Shown piece after piece: positions 45,760-53,150 of a stretch of 64,000 bases of DNA. Numbering within the stretch: position 1 is the first letter of the stretch; each line of letters starts with the position of its first letter. The DNA is from Rhodanobacter sp. GTDB taxonomy: Bacteria > Pseudomonadota > Gammaproteobacteria > Xanthomonadales > Rhodanobacteraceae. The DNA lies in contig JASBTI010000014.1 in NCBI GenBank assembly GCA_030148505.1, positions 1 to 64,000 of the forward strand, in the 5' to 3' direction. Below the pieces are notes generated by a model. That model saw only the letters and a program-made list of their open reading frames with translations. It did not search any database and was not told where the DNA came from. Position numbers and translations under genes: made by a program.

Positions 45760-46458
45760 TCACGCTACCGCGGCGGGCTCGTGATGGGCGTGGCTGACCA
45801 GGCTGCCGTCGAGCAACTTCGGCAGCAGTTCGAGGGCATCCTCGAAGCCGGTGATCGGCACGTAGTCGATGCCCGCAGCACGGCAATGCTCGATCAGGCG
45901 ATGCTTGGCGAAAACGAAATCGACGTGGTCGGCCGCGCAAAAATCCGAGGCGCCATCACCGATCAGCAAGGTACGCGCGCCGCTCCGGCCTGCCTGCGCC
46001 ACGCAGGCGCATTTGCAGGTGCCGCTGCGGCAGCCTTCAGCCTGGAACGGCGAGGTCAGCTGCCACTGTTTTGGCGGCTCGGCCGGCGCCAGATGGTTCG
46101 CCGCCAGCGGCAGGTCGTCCAGACCGTAGCGCCCAAGGATCTGGTGGATCGCATAGTCGAGACCGTCGCTGACCACACGAATGGGCACATTCAGCGCGCG
46201 GGCCATGCTCACGAACCCGGGAAACGCGTGGTCGATCCATAGCCCCGCCAGATGGGTATCCAGCTCGGTGCGGGTCATCTTCAGCAAATCCACCTGACCG
46301 GCCATGCAGGCGCGCGAACCGATGCGCCCTGCGCGCCAGTCCTGCTCCAGCACCTCCCAACCCGGACGGCCGAAGCGGTCGAGCAGGGAGTCGATCACGT
46401 CCTCGACGGAAATGGTGCCGTCGAAGTCGCACAGGATGGTCCAGCCAGGGTCGGACAT
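45760..46458 (-). CDS. HAD-IB phosphatase, MtnX-like
   Basis: A 232-residue haloacid dehalogenase phosphatase. Motif I LCDFDGTISVEDV, motif II RVVSDGLDYA, motif III and IV LIGDGASDFCAADHVDFVFA. A Cys-rich insert (EGCRSGTCKCACV) is typical for MtnX-family phosphatases. Substrate unknown; phosphoserine or 2-hydroxy-3-keto-5-methylthiopentenyl-1-phosphate are known for relatives. ATG at 46458 is chosen; the frame upstream overlaps the next intergenic region. Together with the class-III aminotransferase it forms a two-gene minus-strand unit. Confidence 0.78.
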   Translation of the reverse strand: MSDPGWTILCDFDGTISVEDVIDSLLDRFGRPGWEVLEQDWRAGRIGSRACMAGQVDLLKMTRTELDTHLAGLWIDHAFPGFVSMARALNVPIRVVSDGLDYAIHQILGRYGLDDLPLAANHLAPAEPPKQWQLTSPFQAEGCRSGTCKCACVAQAGRSGARTLLIGDGASDFCAADHVDFVFAKHRLIEHCRAAGIDYVPITGFEDALELLPKLLDGSLVSHAHHEPAAVA

Positions 46459-46596
46459 CTGGAATGCACTCGGGTAAGGATGGCGTGCAGGGTAGGAACA
46501 CTGTCTTTCGGCGCCCTTTCCCCTGGCCGAACGTTTGCTGAGCAGGCAATGCGCCATCACGTCAAGCCGCACGTATTGCCCGTATGCTGCAACCCC

Positions 46597-47388
46597 ATGA
46601 CAGATACCCCTGCCTACCCGAACTTTCGCCGTTCGCGCCTGTTGCTGATCACAGTCTGTCTGCTATGGCCGTTGTCCGGCCTCGCCGCGCCCACTACCCC
46701 GACGCTGGCCATCGGAGCCGGCGCACAACGCATGCCTAGCTGGCCCGGCTCGCAGGACGCTCGAAACGATCCGGTGCCCTACCTCGATATCAACTGGCCC
46801 GGTCACGTCAGCTTCTCCACCCTCGATGGACTCCAGGTCGAGCTATTGCACGGCCGGTTCCTGCACGGCGGCATCTACGGCAATTACCAATGGGGTCGTC
46901 AACGCAGCGATCTGGGTGTGCTCGCCGGACGGATTCGGTCATTGCCGCCGCGGGTAACCGCCGGCGGCTATCTGGAGTGGCAACTGACTCGAAGCATCGA
47001 TGTCGGCAGCGACCTCAGTCATGACATCAACGGCGCCGGCGCCTACCTTAGAGGCTATGCCGACTGGGAACTGCCATCGGTGGGGCTACTGCACCACTCC
47101 TTGAGCCTGAGCTGGCAGGCCATGAACGGCGCTGCGATGAACCGCTTTTTCGGCATCACGCCCCTCCAAGCCACTGCCCTGGGCGTATCGCCGTGGCAAC
47201 CGGGTGCCGGCGGCGAACTGGCGTCACTCGAATACGACCTGTTCGTACCGACCAGTCAGCACACTGGCGTGGCACTCGCCCTGGTCTACGGCCGGCTGCT
47301 CGGGCAGGCAGCCCACAGTCCGCTGGTAACCCGCTACGGCTCACGCACCCAGCTCACCGAATCGGTGGCGTTCGTCTATCACTTGTAG
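46597..47388 (+). CDS. MipA/OmpV family outer-membrane protein
   Basis: A 263-residue protein. Signal peptide RLLLITVCLLWPLSGLAAP, then a beta-barrel rich in alternating residues (LAIGAGAQRMPSWPGSQDARNDPVPYLDINWPGHVSFST, GGYLEWQL, SLEYDLFVPTSQHTGVALALVYGRLLGQAA). The family is a scaffold for MltA and PBP1B or an outer-membrane barrel of unknown transport role. It diverges from the HAD phosphatase gene and converges with the Rieske gene. Confidence 0.78.
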   Translation: MTDTPAYPNFRRSRLLLITVCLLWPLSGLAAPTTPTLAIGAGAQRMPSWPGSQDARNDPVPYLDINWPGHVSFSTLDGLQVELLHGRFLHGGIYGNYQWGRQRSDLGVLAGRIRSLPPRVTAGGYLEWQLTRSIDVGSDLSHDINGAGAYLRGYADWELPSVGLLHHSLSLSWQAMNGAAMNRFFGITPLQATALGVSPWQPGAGGELASLEYDLFVPTSQHTGVALALVYGRLLGQAAHSPLVTRYGSRTQLTESVAFVYHL

Positions 47389-47396
47389 CGGCGACC

Positions 47397-47711
47397 TCAA
47401 CGGTCGTCGCGGGTCCAGATGACGCCGTTTTCCTCGCGCACCGGAAAACTGGCAATGGGCTCGTACGCCGGTGCCCTGGTTACCGCCCCATCGCGCAAGT
47501 CGAAACGTGCGCCGTGGCGCGGACATTCCACTTCGAAGCCGTGGACATCGCCGCCAGCCAGCTCGCCGCCGTCGTGGGTGCAGATATCCTCGATCGCGTA
47601 CAGTGCTCCGTCGATGTTGTAGACCGCGATCGGCACATCGCCATCCCACACCACCTTGAACTCGCCGGGAAGGATCTCGCTGCGGCTGCCGACCTTGACC
47701 CACTCGCTCAT
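47397..47711 (-). CDS. Rieske-type [2Fe-2S] ferredoxin
   Basis: A 104-residue ferredoxin. Cluster ligands: Cys and His in DICTHDGGEL and Cys and His in VECPRHGARFDL, separated by the normal spacing, plus an acidic loop. This is the small Rieske protein of the NirD or SufE-linked kind; electron partners are unknown. Its start overlaps the upstream GNAT gene stop by four bases (ATGA). Confidence 0.88.
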   Translation of the reverse strand: MSEWVKVGSRSEILPGEFKVVWDGDVPIAVYNIDGALYAIEDICTHDGGELAGGDVHGFEVECPRHGARFDLRDGAVTRAPAYEPIASFPVREENGVIWTRDDR

Positions 47712-48259
47712 GCCACGCGCTCCATCCGCAACGACTTGGCCAGCCAGGCGAACCGCAGGTCATCCCGCTTGGGAATTCCGAAGCGCGTGTCACCGTACGG
47801 AAACGGCGCATACTCGCCGGTACGGCGGTAACCACGTCGCTGGTACCAGCTGATCAGATCCTCGCGCAGGTCGATCACCGTCATGCGCAGCTCCCGACAA
47901 TGCCAGTGTCCACAACCGATGCGTTCGGCTTCGGCAAGCATCGCCTTGCCGGCGCCTTTTCCCTGGCCGTTTGGCGCCACGGCAAACATGCCGAAGTAGC
48001 AGCTATCGCCCTGCTTTTCGAGGTGGCAACAGGCGAGCAGTTGACCGCCGCACTCAGCCAGCAGCACGCGACTGTCAGGTCTGCCGATCAGTTCGAGCAC
48101 ACCTTCGGGATCGATCCGCTGACCGTCCAGCAGGTCGGCCTCGGTGGTCCAGCCGCTGCGACTGGCCTCGCCGCGATAGGCCGACTGCACCAGGGCCACG
48201 ATGGCCGGCATGTCGGCTTCGCCCGCATCGCGAAAAGAGAGTGCTTCGGTGTTCTGCAT
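47708..48259 (-). CDS. GNAT N-acetyltransferase
   Basis: A 183-residue GNAT enzyme. Acetyl-CoA binding motif YFGMFAVAPNGQGKGAGKAMLAEAERI; late strands ELRMTVIDLREDLISWYQRRGYRRTGEYAPFPYG. Substrate not known. Operon with the Rieske gene by an ATGA overlap. The amidase gene ends 87 bases to its right on the same strand. Confidence 0.82.
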   Translation of the reverse strand: MQNTEALSFRDAGEADMPAIVALVQSAYRGEASRSGWTTEADLLDGQRIDPEGVLELIGRPDSRVLLAECGGQLLACCHLEKQGDSCYFGMFAVAPNGQGKGAGKAMLAEAERIGCGHWHCRELRMTVIDLREDLISWYQRRGYRRTGEYAPFPYGDTRFGIPKRDDLRFAWLAKSLRMERVA

Positions 48260-48346
48260 GAGACTTCAACCAACGCGTGGAAACCGGCCTCCATGATACA
48301 AGCCTGCATGGCCGATGCCGAAGCATCGGCCGTTTGATCGACACGA

Positions 48347-50140
48347 TCAGAAACCCGACGGTCGCTCGCTCGCCACGTTCATCTCACGCTCCAGCGCTAG
48401 GCCAGCGCGGGCGATCGTGCCCTCCTCGAATAGCCGGCCGATCAGGGTCACGCCGTAGGGCACGCGACGCGGCGGCGAGAAGGTCGGCAACGGATGCTGC
48501 GGATCCGGCGCCCAGTCCGAACGCGCCTGCGATACTTGCACGAACCCGGTGCGCAACGTTAACGACGGCTGCCCGGTGTTGTTGGCGATCACCAGCATCT
48601 CCTCGCGCAGCGACGGCACCAGCAACAGGTCCACGCCGGACATCAGCTTCGCCATCTCCACCGCCACCTTGCGGCGCAGACGGTCGGCCTGAACGAAATC
48701 CACCGCCGACAGAAAACGCGCCTCGCGGAACAGGTTGGGCCAGGCATCCGGCACCTGCATGGTCAGTTCGTCAGCCTTGCCGCTGAGGGTAAGTTCCTCG
48801 AACGCCGCCGCCGCCTCGGCAAACAGCATCAGGTTGAGCGAGTCGTAGGGCCAGTCGGGCAACGACACTTCGGTAGGTACCATGCCGAGCTTGCGCATGG
48901 CCGCCAGCGAGGCGCGGTCGACCTCGGTGGCGTCCTTCATCCAGCCGGGGAAATAGCCGACCTTGAGGCCCTGCACGGGCAGCGCGGCGTCGTAGTCGAG
49001 CCGGCTTGGCACGCTGGCGACGTCACCAAGATCCGGGCCGGTGATCGCGTGCAGCACCAGCATGGTGTCCTCGACCGAGCGTGCCATCGGGCCCAGCTTG
49101 TCCAGCGTCCAGCACAAGGTCATCGCACCATTGCGCGGCACCCGGCCATAGGTTGGACGCAGGCCGGTCACGCCACAACGCATCGACGGGCTGATGATGC
49201 TTCCCTGGGTTTCGCTGCCGATCGCAAAACCGACCAGGCCGGCTGCCGTCGCCGCGGCCGGCCCAGCGCTGGAACCGGAGGCGCCTTCCTGCAACAGCCA
49301 GGGGTTCATGGTCTGCCCACCGAACCAGATGTCGTTGAGCGCCAACGCACCCATGCTGAGCTTGGCCAGCAGCACGGCACCGGCTGCGTTGAGTCGCGTG
49401 ACCACGGCGGCATCCTCGCGCGGCACGCGGTGGCGGAATGGCTCGGCACCGTAGGTGGTGCGGATCCCGGCGGTATCCAGCAGATCCTTGGCGCCCCAGG
49501 GAATGCCGTGCAGCGGACCGCGATACTTGCCGGCGGCGATTTCCTGGTCGGCCTTGGCCGCCTGCGCCAGCGCGTGGTCATCGAGCAAGGTGATGACACA
49601 GCGCAGTTCGGGATCGAAACGCTTGATTCGCGCGATGTAGATTTGGGTAAGCCGCGTCGAGGTAAGCTGGCGCGAGCGAATCCAGTGCGAGAGATGGGTC
49701 ACCGGCGCGAAGGCGATGTCCTCATCGCTGTCCGGCAACGCGCCAACCCTGATCTTGCTGGCGACGAAACGATCGTGCGCGGGCCCCACCGGGTGACCGG
49801 GCAGGATCGGATTCCACACCGTGGCCGGCGCCAGGTTTTCCTGCAAAGCGATCTTGCGCGGCCCGGTGCGCCGTTCGAGCATGCCCGCCATCGAGGTCGG
49901 CCAGCTGGTCGCCGCCATCTCGCGCTGCGCTGCGGTCAGCTCGACTTGCTCCAGCTTCTCGGCCTCGGCGAACGTTGCCGGAGTCACCTTCGGTCCCACC
50001 GCCGGCGCGGTATTGAATGCCCCCGGCGCTCCCGGTGGCGGCTTCACGCCCTCCCCGGTCTTCGCTTCGATGCGCGAGGCCACGGCCAGGCCGAGCAGGC
50101 CGAGCGGAGCGTGAGTGATGAACTGGCGGCGTGTTGTCAT
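48347..50140 (-). CDS. Tat-exported amidase-signature enzyme
   Basis: A 597-residue amidase. The amino end MTTRRQFITHAPLGLLGLAVAS carries a twin-arginine pattern (TRRQF) for export, with a Pro/Ala-rich linker. The Ser-cisSer-Lys triad is in GIPWGAKDLLDTAGI (Lys), GASGSSAGPAAATAAGL and GSETQGSIISPS (Ser, cis-Ser). It hydrolyses an amide in the periplasm; substrate unknown. A possible GatA is excluded by the leader and the lack of gatBC. Between the Rieske/GNAT unit and the arsenic operon. Confidence 0.8.
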   Translation of the reverse strand: MTTRRQFITHAPLGLLGLAVASRIEAKTGEGVKPPPGAPGAFNTAPAVGPKVTPATFAEAEKLEQVELTAAQREMAATSWPTSMAGMLERRTGPRKIALQENLAPATVWNPILPGHPVGPAHDRFVASKIRVGALPDSDEDIAFAPVTHLSHWIRSRQLTSTRLTQIYIARIKRFDPELRCVITLLDDHALAQAAKADQEIAAGKYRGPLHGIPWGAKDLLDTAGIRTTYGAEPFRHRVPREDAAVVTRLNAAGAVLLAKLSMGALALNDIWFGGQTMNPWLLQEGASGSSAGPAAATAAGLVGFAIGSETQGSIISPSMRCGVTGLRPTYGRVPRNGAMTLCWTLDKLGPMARSVEDTMLVLHAITGPDLGDVASVPSRLDYDAALPVQGLKVGYFPGWMKDATEVDRASLAAMRKLGMVPTEVSLPDWPYDSLNLMLFAEAAAAFEELTLSGKADELTMQVPDAWPNLFREARFLSAVDFVQADRLRRKVAVEMAKLMSGVDLLLVPSLREEMLVIANNTGQPSLTLRTGFVQVSQARSDWAPDPQHPLPTFSPPRRVPYGVTLIGRLFEEGTIARAGLALEREMNVASERPSGF

Positions 50141-50318
50141 GGCATACCCCTCGGGTCCACGCGTGCAAGCATGCAGGAGACTTGGCCGGCTACCGGGCGA
50201 TTCGCCTGCGCAACGCGCTTGGTTATGGTGATGCCCTCGAGTTCCGTGGGCGCTGTCGCCATCCAGTGCAAACGTCGAGCATAACCCAGCGCGGCATCAC
50301 CCCGGCAAACAATGAAGT

Positions 50319-50346
50319 CCCTCACGAGAGCGGCCCTCCGTGAGGG
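50319..50346 (-). terminator. hairpin at end of the ars operon
   Basis: CCCTCACG (50319-50326) and CGTGAGGG (50339-50346), eight pairs with a 12-base loop, 31 bases after the acr3 stop. No U-run; candidate terminator. Confidence 0.5.
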
Positions 50347-50376
50347 CGGAGGGAAGATCGGCACCGCTGTTCGCCG

Positions 50377-51456
50377 TCAGCCGGTTTTGCCGGTGGCCGA
50401 CGAGTGCTCGAACCACGGTTCGGTGCGCCGTACGATATGCACGATCGACAGCATTACCGGCACCTCGACCAGCACCCCGACCACGGTAGCCAGCGCCGCG
50501 CCCGAGCGAAGTCCGAACAGGCTGATCGCCGCCGCCACCGCCAGCTCGAAGAAATTGCTGGCACCGATCAGCGCCGCCGGCCCGGCCACGCAATGCGGCA
50601 CCTTGAGCCAGCGGCTGAGCCCGTAGGCGATGCCGGCATTGAGATAGACCTGAATGATGATCGGCACTGCCAGCAACACGATCACCAACGGCTGCTGCAG
50701 GATCTGCTCGCCCTGGAAACCGAACAGCAGCACCAGCGTGGCCAGCAGCGCGGCGGTCGACCAGGGGTCGAGGCGATGCAGCACGCGCTCGAGCGCCACC
50801 TGCCCACGCCGCAGCAGAGAAACGCGCCACAACTGCGCGATCACCACCGGCAGCAGGATATACAGCAGTACCGACAGCAACAGGGTGGCCCAGGGCACCT
50901 GGATCGACGCCACTCCCAGCAGCAGGCCGACGATCGGCGCAAACGCCACCACCATGATGGTGTCGTTCAAGGCGACCTGAGCCAGGGTGAAATTCGGCTC
51001 GCCACCGCACAGGCGCGACCACACAAACACCATCGCCGTGCACGGTGCCGCCGCCAGCAGAATCAACCCGGCGATATAGGAGTCCAGTTGCTCGGCCGGC
51101 AGCCATGCCGCAAACACCTGGCGAATGAACAACCAGCCCAGCAAGGCCATCGAAAACGGCTTGATCGCCCAGTTCACCAGCAGCGTGATGCCGATGCCGC
51201 GCACCTGGCGGCGCACCCCGGCCAGCTGGGCGAAATCCACCTTCAGCAGCATCGGCACGATCATCAGCCAGATCAATGCCGCCACCGGCAAATTGATCTG
51301 CTGCACCTCGGCACCGGCCAGCAGACCGAACAGGCCCGGCAGCAGATGCCCCAGCGCGATGCCGACGACGATGCACAAGGCCACCCAGACACTGAGATAG
51401 CGGGCGAAGAAACCGATCCGTGGCGGCGCCGTGGCGGCCCGATCAACGCTCATCAT
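50377..51456 (-). CDS. acr3: arsenite efflux permease ACR3
   Basis: A 359-residue membrane protein of about ten helices (for example YLSVWVALCIVVGIALGHLLPG, LPVAALIWLMIVPMLL, LILLAAAPCTAMVFVWSRLCGGEPNFTLAQVALND, VTLLSVLLYILLPVVIAQLW). The conserved Cys in AAAPCTAMVFVW is the residue important for As(III) transport in ACR3. It exports arsenite or antimonite. The start (51456, ATGATG) lies inside the arsC 3' end, so translation is coupled. Last gene of arsR-arsI-arsC-acr3. Confidence 0.92.
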   Translation of the reverse strand: MMSVDRAATAPPRIGFFARYLSVWVALCIVVGIALGHLLPGLFGLLAGAEVQQINLPVAALIWLMIVPMLLKVDFAQLAGVRRQVRGIGITLLVNWAIKPFSMALLGWLFIRQVFAAWLPAEQLDSYIAGLILLAAAPCTAMVFVWSRLCGGEPNFTLAQVALNDTIMVVAFAPIVGLLLGVASIQVPWATLLLSVLLYILLPVVIAQLWRVSLLRRGQVALERVLHRLDPWSTAALLATLVLLFGFQGEQILQQPLVIVLLAVPIIIQVYLNAGIAYGLSRWLKVPHCVAGPAALIGASNFFELAVAAAISLFGLRSGAALATVVGVLVEVPVMLSIVHIVRRTEPWFEHSSATGKTG

Positions 51457-51952
51457 CACGCTCCACCTGCCCGATCGCGCGCAACTCATGTTGCATCGCC
51501 ATGCGATCGAGCTTGTCCAGCGGCAGTGCCAGCAGCAGCTCGATACGTTGCCGCAACATCATCCACGCCGACTGGAATGCCCGCCGGCGCACCGCCTCGG
51601 TGCCTTCGACGCCAACCGGGTCAGGTACGCCCCAGTGCGCGGTCACCGGATGCCCGGGCCAGATCGGGCATACCTCGCCAGCAGCGTTGTCGCATACCGT
51701 GATCACGATATCGATCGACGGCGACTCCGGCTGCGCAAACTCGTCCCAGCTCTTGCTGCGCAGCGGCGCGTCATAGCCAAACAACCGCGCCAGCTCGGCT
51801 GCGACCGGCTGCACCTTGCCACCCGGAAAGCTGCCGGCGCTGAACGCCTTGAAGCGCCCCGCCCCGAGCACGTTGAGGATCGCCTCGGCCATCACGCTGC
51901 GCGCCGAATTGCCGGTACACAGAAACAACACGTTGTAAATTTTCGTGGTCAT
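51443..51952 (-). CDS. arsC: arsenate reductase, low-molecular-weight phosphatase type
   Basis: A 169-residue enzyme. The P-loop VLFLCTGNSARSVMAEA carries nucleophile Cys12; VITVCDNAAGEVCPIWPGHP carries the second and third redox cysteines and DPVGVEG the Asp acid. Reduces As(V) to As(III), which ACR3 then exports. It starts seven bases after arsI and overlaps acr3 by about fourteen bases. Confidence 0.94.
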   Translation of the reverse strand: MTTKIYNVLFLCTGNSARSVMAEAILNVLGAGRFKAFSAGSFPGGKVQPVAAELARLFGYDAPLRSKSWDEFAQPESPSIDIVITVCDNAAGEVCPIWPGHPVTAHWGVPDPVGVEGTEAVRRRAFQSAWMMLRQRIELLLALPLDKLDRMAMQHELRAIGQVERDDER

Positions 51953-51959
51953 GGCGGTC

Positions 51960-52442
51960 TCAGCAGCAGCTGCCGGCGGCTTTCGGGCCGCATGTCGTTG
52001 CACTTGCGCCACCCGCCTGCGGCAGGCTGCAGCTGGCACCCGCCGTCTCGCCGGCTGCCGCGGGCGTGCTGGTGTACGTTGTCGCCTCACCCAAGGTGCG
52101 GAAGCTCTCCCAGCGCACGCCCTGCGGGTCCTCGGCCCAGAACTTGTCCGAGCGCGCGTAGCAGCACGTCGTCGCCTGCTCCGCCAGCGCCACCGCGTCG
52201 GCCGCCTGCAGCCGCTCGCCGATCGCCGCCAGCTCGTCCGCGTCCTCGGCCTGCAATCCCAGGTGATCGATACCGGATGCTCGGCCGCGTTGCGAGATCG
52301 CGAAATTGACCCGGGGGTCGTCGAGCATCCACTTGGCGTAATCGGCCTTTACCACGCTGGGCGCGGCGCCGAACAGCGTGGTGTAGAACTGGATGCTGCT
52401 GTCGAGGCGATCGACATTCACATGGACATGAAAACGTTTCAT
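51960..52442 (-). CDS. arsI: ArsI-type C-As lyase
   Basis: A 160-residue vicinal-oxygen-chelate dioxygenase. Probable iron ligands His5 (KRFHVHVNV), His60 (GIDHLGLQ) and Glu112 (RWESF); the arsenic-binding Cys93-Cys94 pair is in TTCCYARSDKFWAEDPQG, the ArsI signature. It splits trivalent organoarsenicals such as methylarsenite or reduced aromatic arsenicals. The tail (GASCSLPQAGG...GSCC) adds further cysteines. It overlaps the arsR stop by four bases (ATGA). Family members without a clear role are called CadI; arsenic context supports ArsI. Confidence 0.88.
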   Translation of the reverse strand: MKRFHVHVNVDRLDSSIQFYTTLFGAAPSVVKADYAKWMLDDPRVNFAISQRGRASGIDHLGLQAEDADELAAIGERLQAADAVALAEQATTCCYARSDKFWAEDPQGVRWESFRTLGEATTYTSTPAAAGETAGASCSLPQAGGASATTCGPKAAGSCC

Positions 52443-52783
52443 GATTTGCTCCGGGAAGATTGGCAAAATTTGGTTGGCGCACAGGCGGACGCTATCGCCG
52501 ACCCTGCACAGCAGTTGTCGGTGAGAAAACCGAGGAGTTCGTTCATCCGGGTGTAGTTGGCGCGGCACTGGATCACCCGTCCGCGCCGCTCGTCGCTGAC
52601 CATCCCCGCACGTCGCAGGACGTGCAAATGGTTGGTCAGCGTGGCCCCGGCCAGCCCTGTCGCCGCCGCCAGCTCACCCACCGTCATGCCCTCCTCGCCG
52701 GCTTGCACCAGCAGACGAAACAGCGTCAGACGGTGCTCCTGGGCGAGTGCATTGAGACTGGCGACAGCGTCACATGATTCCAT
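52439..52783 (-). CDS. arsR: ArsR-family repressor
   Basis: A 114-residue winged-helix repressor. DNA-binding part MTVGELAAATGLAGATLTNHLHVLRRAGMVSDERRGRV. The helix-5-end cysteines Cys91, Cys92 and Cys101 (NCCAGSAIASAC) resemble the C-terminal As(III) site of Acidithiobacillus ArsR rather than the E. coli CVC motif. It should release the operator 52782-52797 when As(III) binds. First gene of the ars operon. Its ATG lies within two bases of the operator, so the message may be leaderless. Confidence 0.92.
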   Translation of the reverse strand: MESCDAVASLNALAQEHRLTLFRLLVQAGEEGMTVGELAAATGLAGATLTNHLHVLRRAGMVSDERRGRVIQCRANYTRMNELLGFLTDNCCAGSAIASACAPTKFCQSSRSKS

Positions 52784-52797
52784 AATTCTAGAATTAT
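52782..52797. promoter_or_regulatory. ArsR operator palindrome
   Basis: ATAATTCTAGAATTAT is a perfect 16-base palindrome that overlaps the arsR start codon by two bases and a TATAAT on the minus strand (52798-52793). Its AT-rich form and place fit an ArsR autoregulatory site. Confidence 0.75.
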
Positions 52798-53150
52798 AGA
52801 AATAAATGAATAAGTCAATAGGTGCCGCGGCAAGCCTGTCCCGACGCCGTTATACCGGAGGTCAAGGTATATTTTTTCGCGCCGCGCGATGGCCGCTGCT
52901 GCGTAGTACGGAAGGTCGCACCGCCGATGTGGCTAGACCGTCTAATGAAGCCCTTTGATCACACCAACCGAGTTGCCGTAAGCGACCCAATACCCCGCCA
53001 AGGGTAGAAAATCGTTGCGAACGGCCTACAGTAGAGCGAAGCATCGTGCTTGGCTTGGCATTTTCTGAGTTGATTTACTGCCATACTTGCAAAGTGTGGC
53101 TTGCGTCACACGGTTTACAGGGGAAGATCCGTTCGCCAAGGGGTTGCCGA
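52784..53150. other. 367-base gap between arsR and the MASE1 gene
   Basis: Contains the ars promoter and operator at its left end and a Shine-Dalgarno (AAGGGG) before the next gene. The open frame continues from 53046 but without family similarity. Nothing else was recognised. Confidence 0.5.
52793..52818 (-). promoter_or_regulatory. ars operon promoter
   Basis: Minus strand: TTGACT (52818-52813), 14-base spacer, TATAAT (52798-52793). The spacer is shorter than the normal 17, so strength may be low or the true -35 is another hexamer. A start seven bases past the -10 would fall near 52786, about three bases from the ATG. Confidence 0.55.

Noticed and set aside
49049..50284. Plus-strand frame of 411 residues opposite the amidase
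   Set aside because: The amidase has the full Ser-cisSer-Lys triad; this frame has no recognisable domain.
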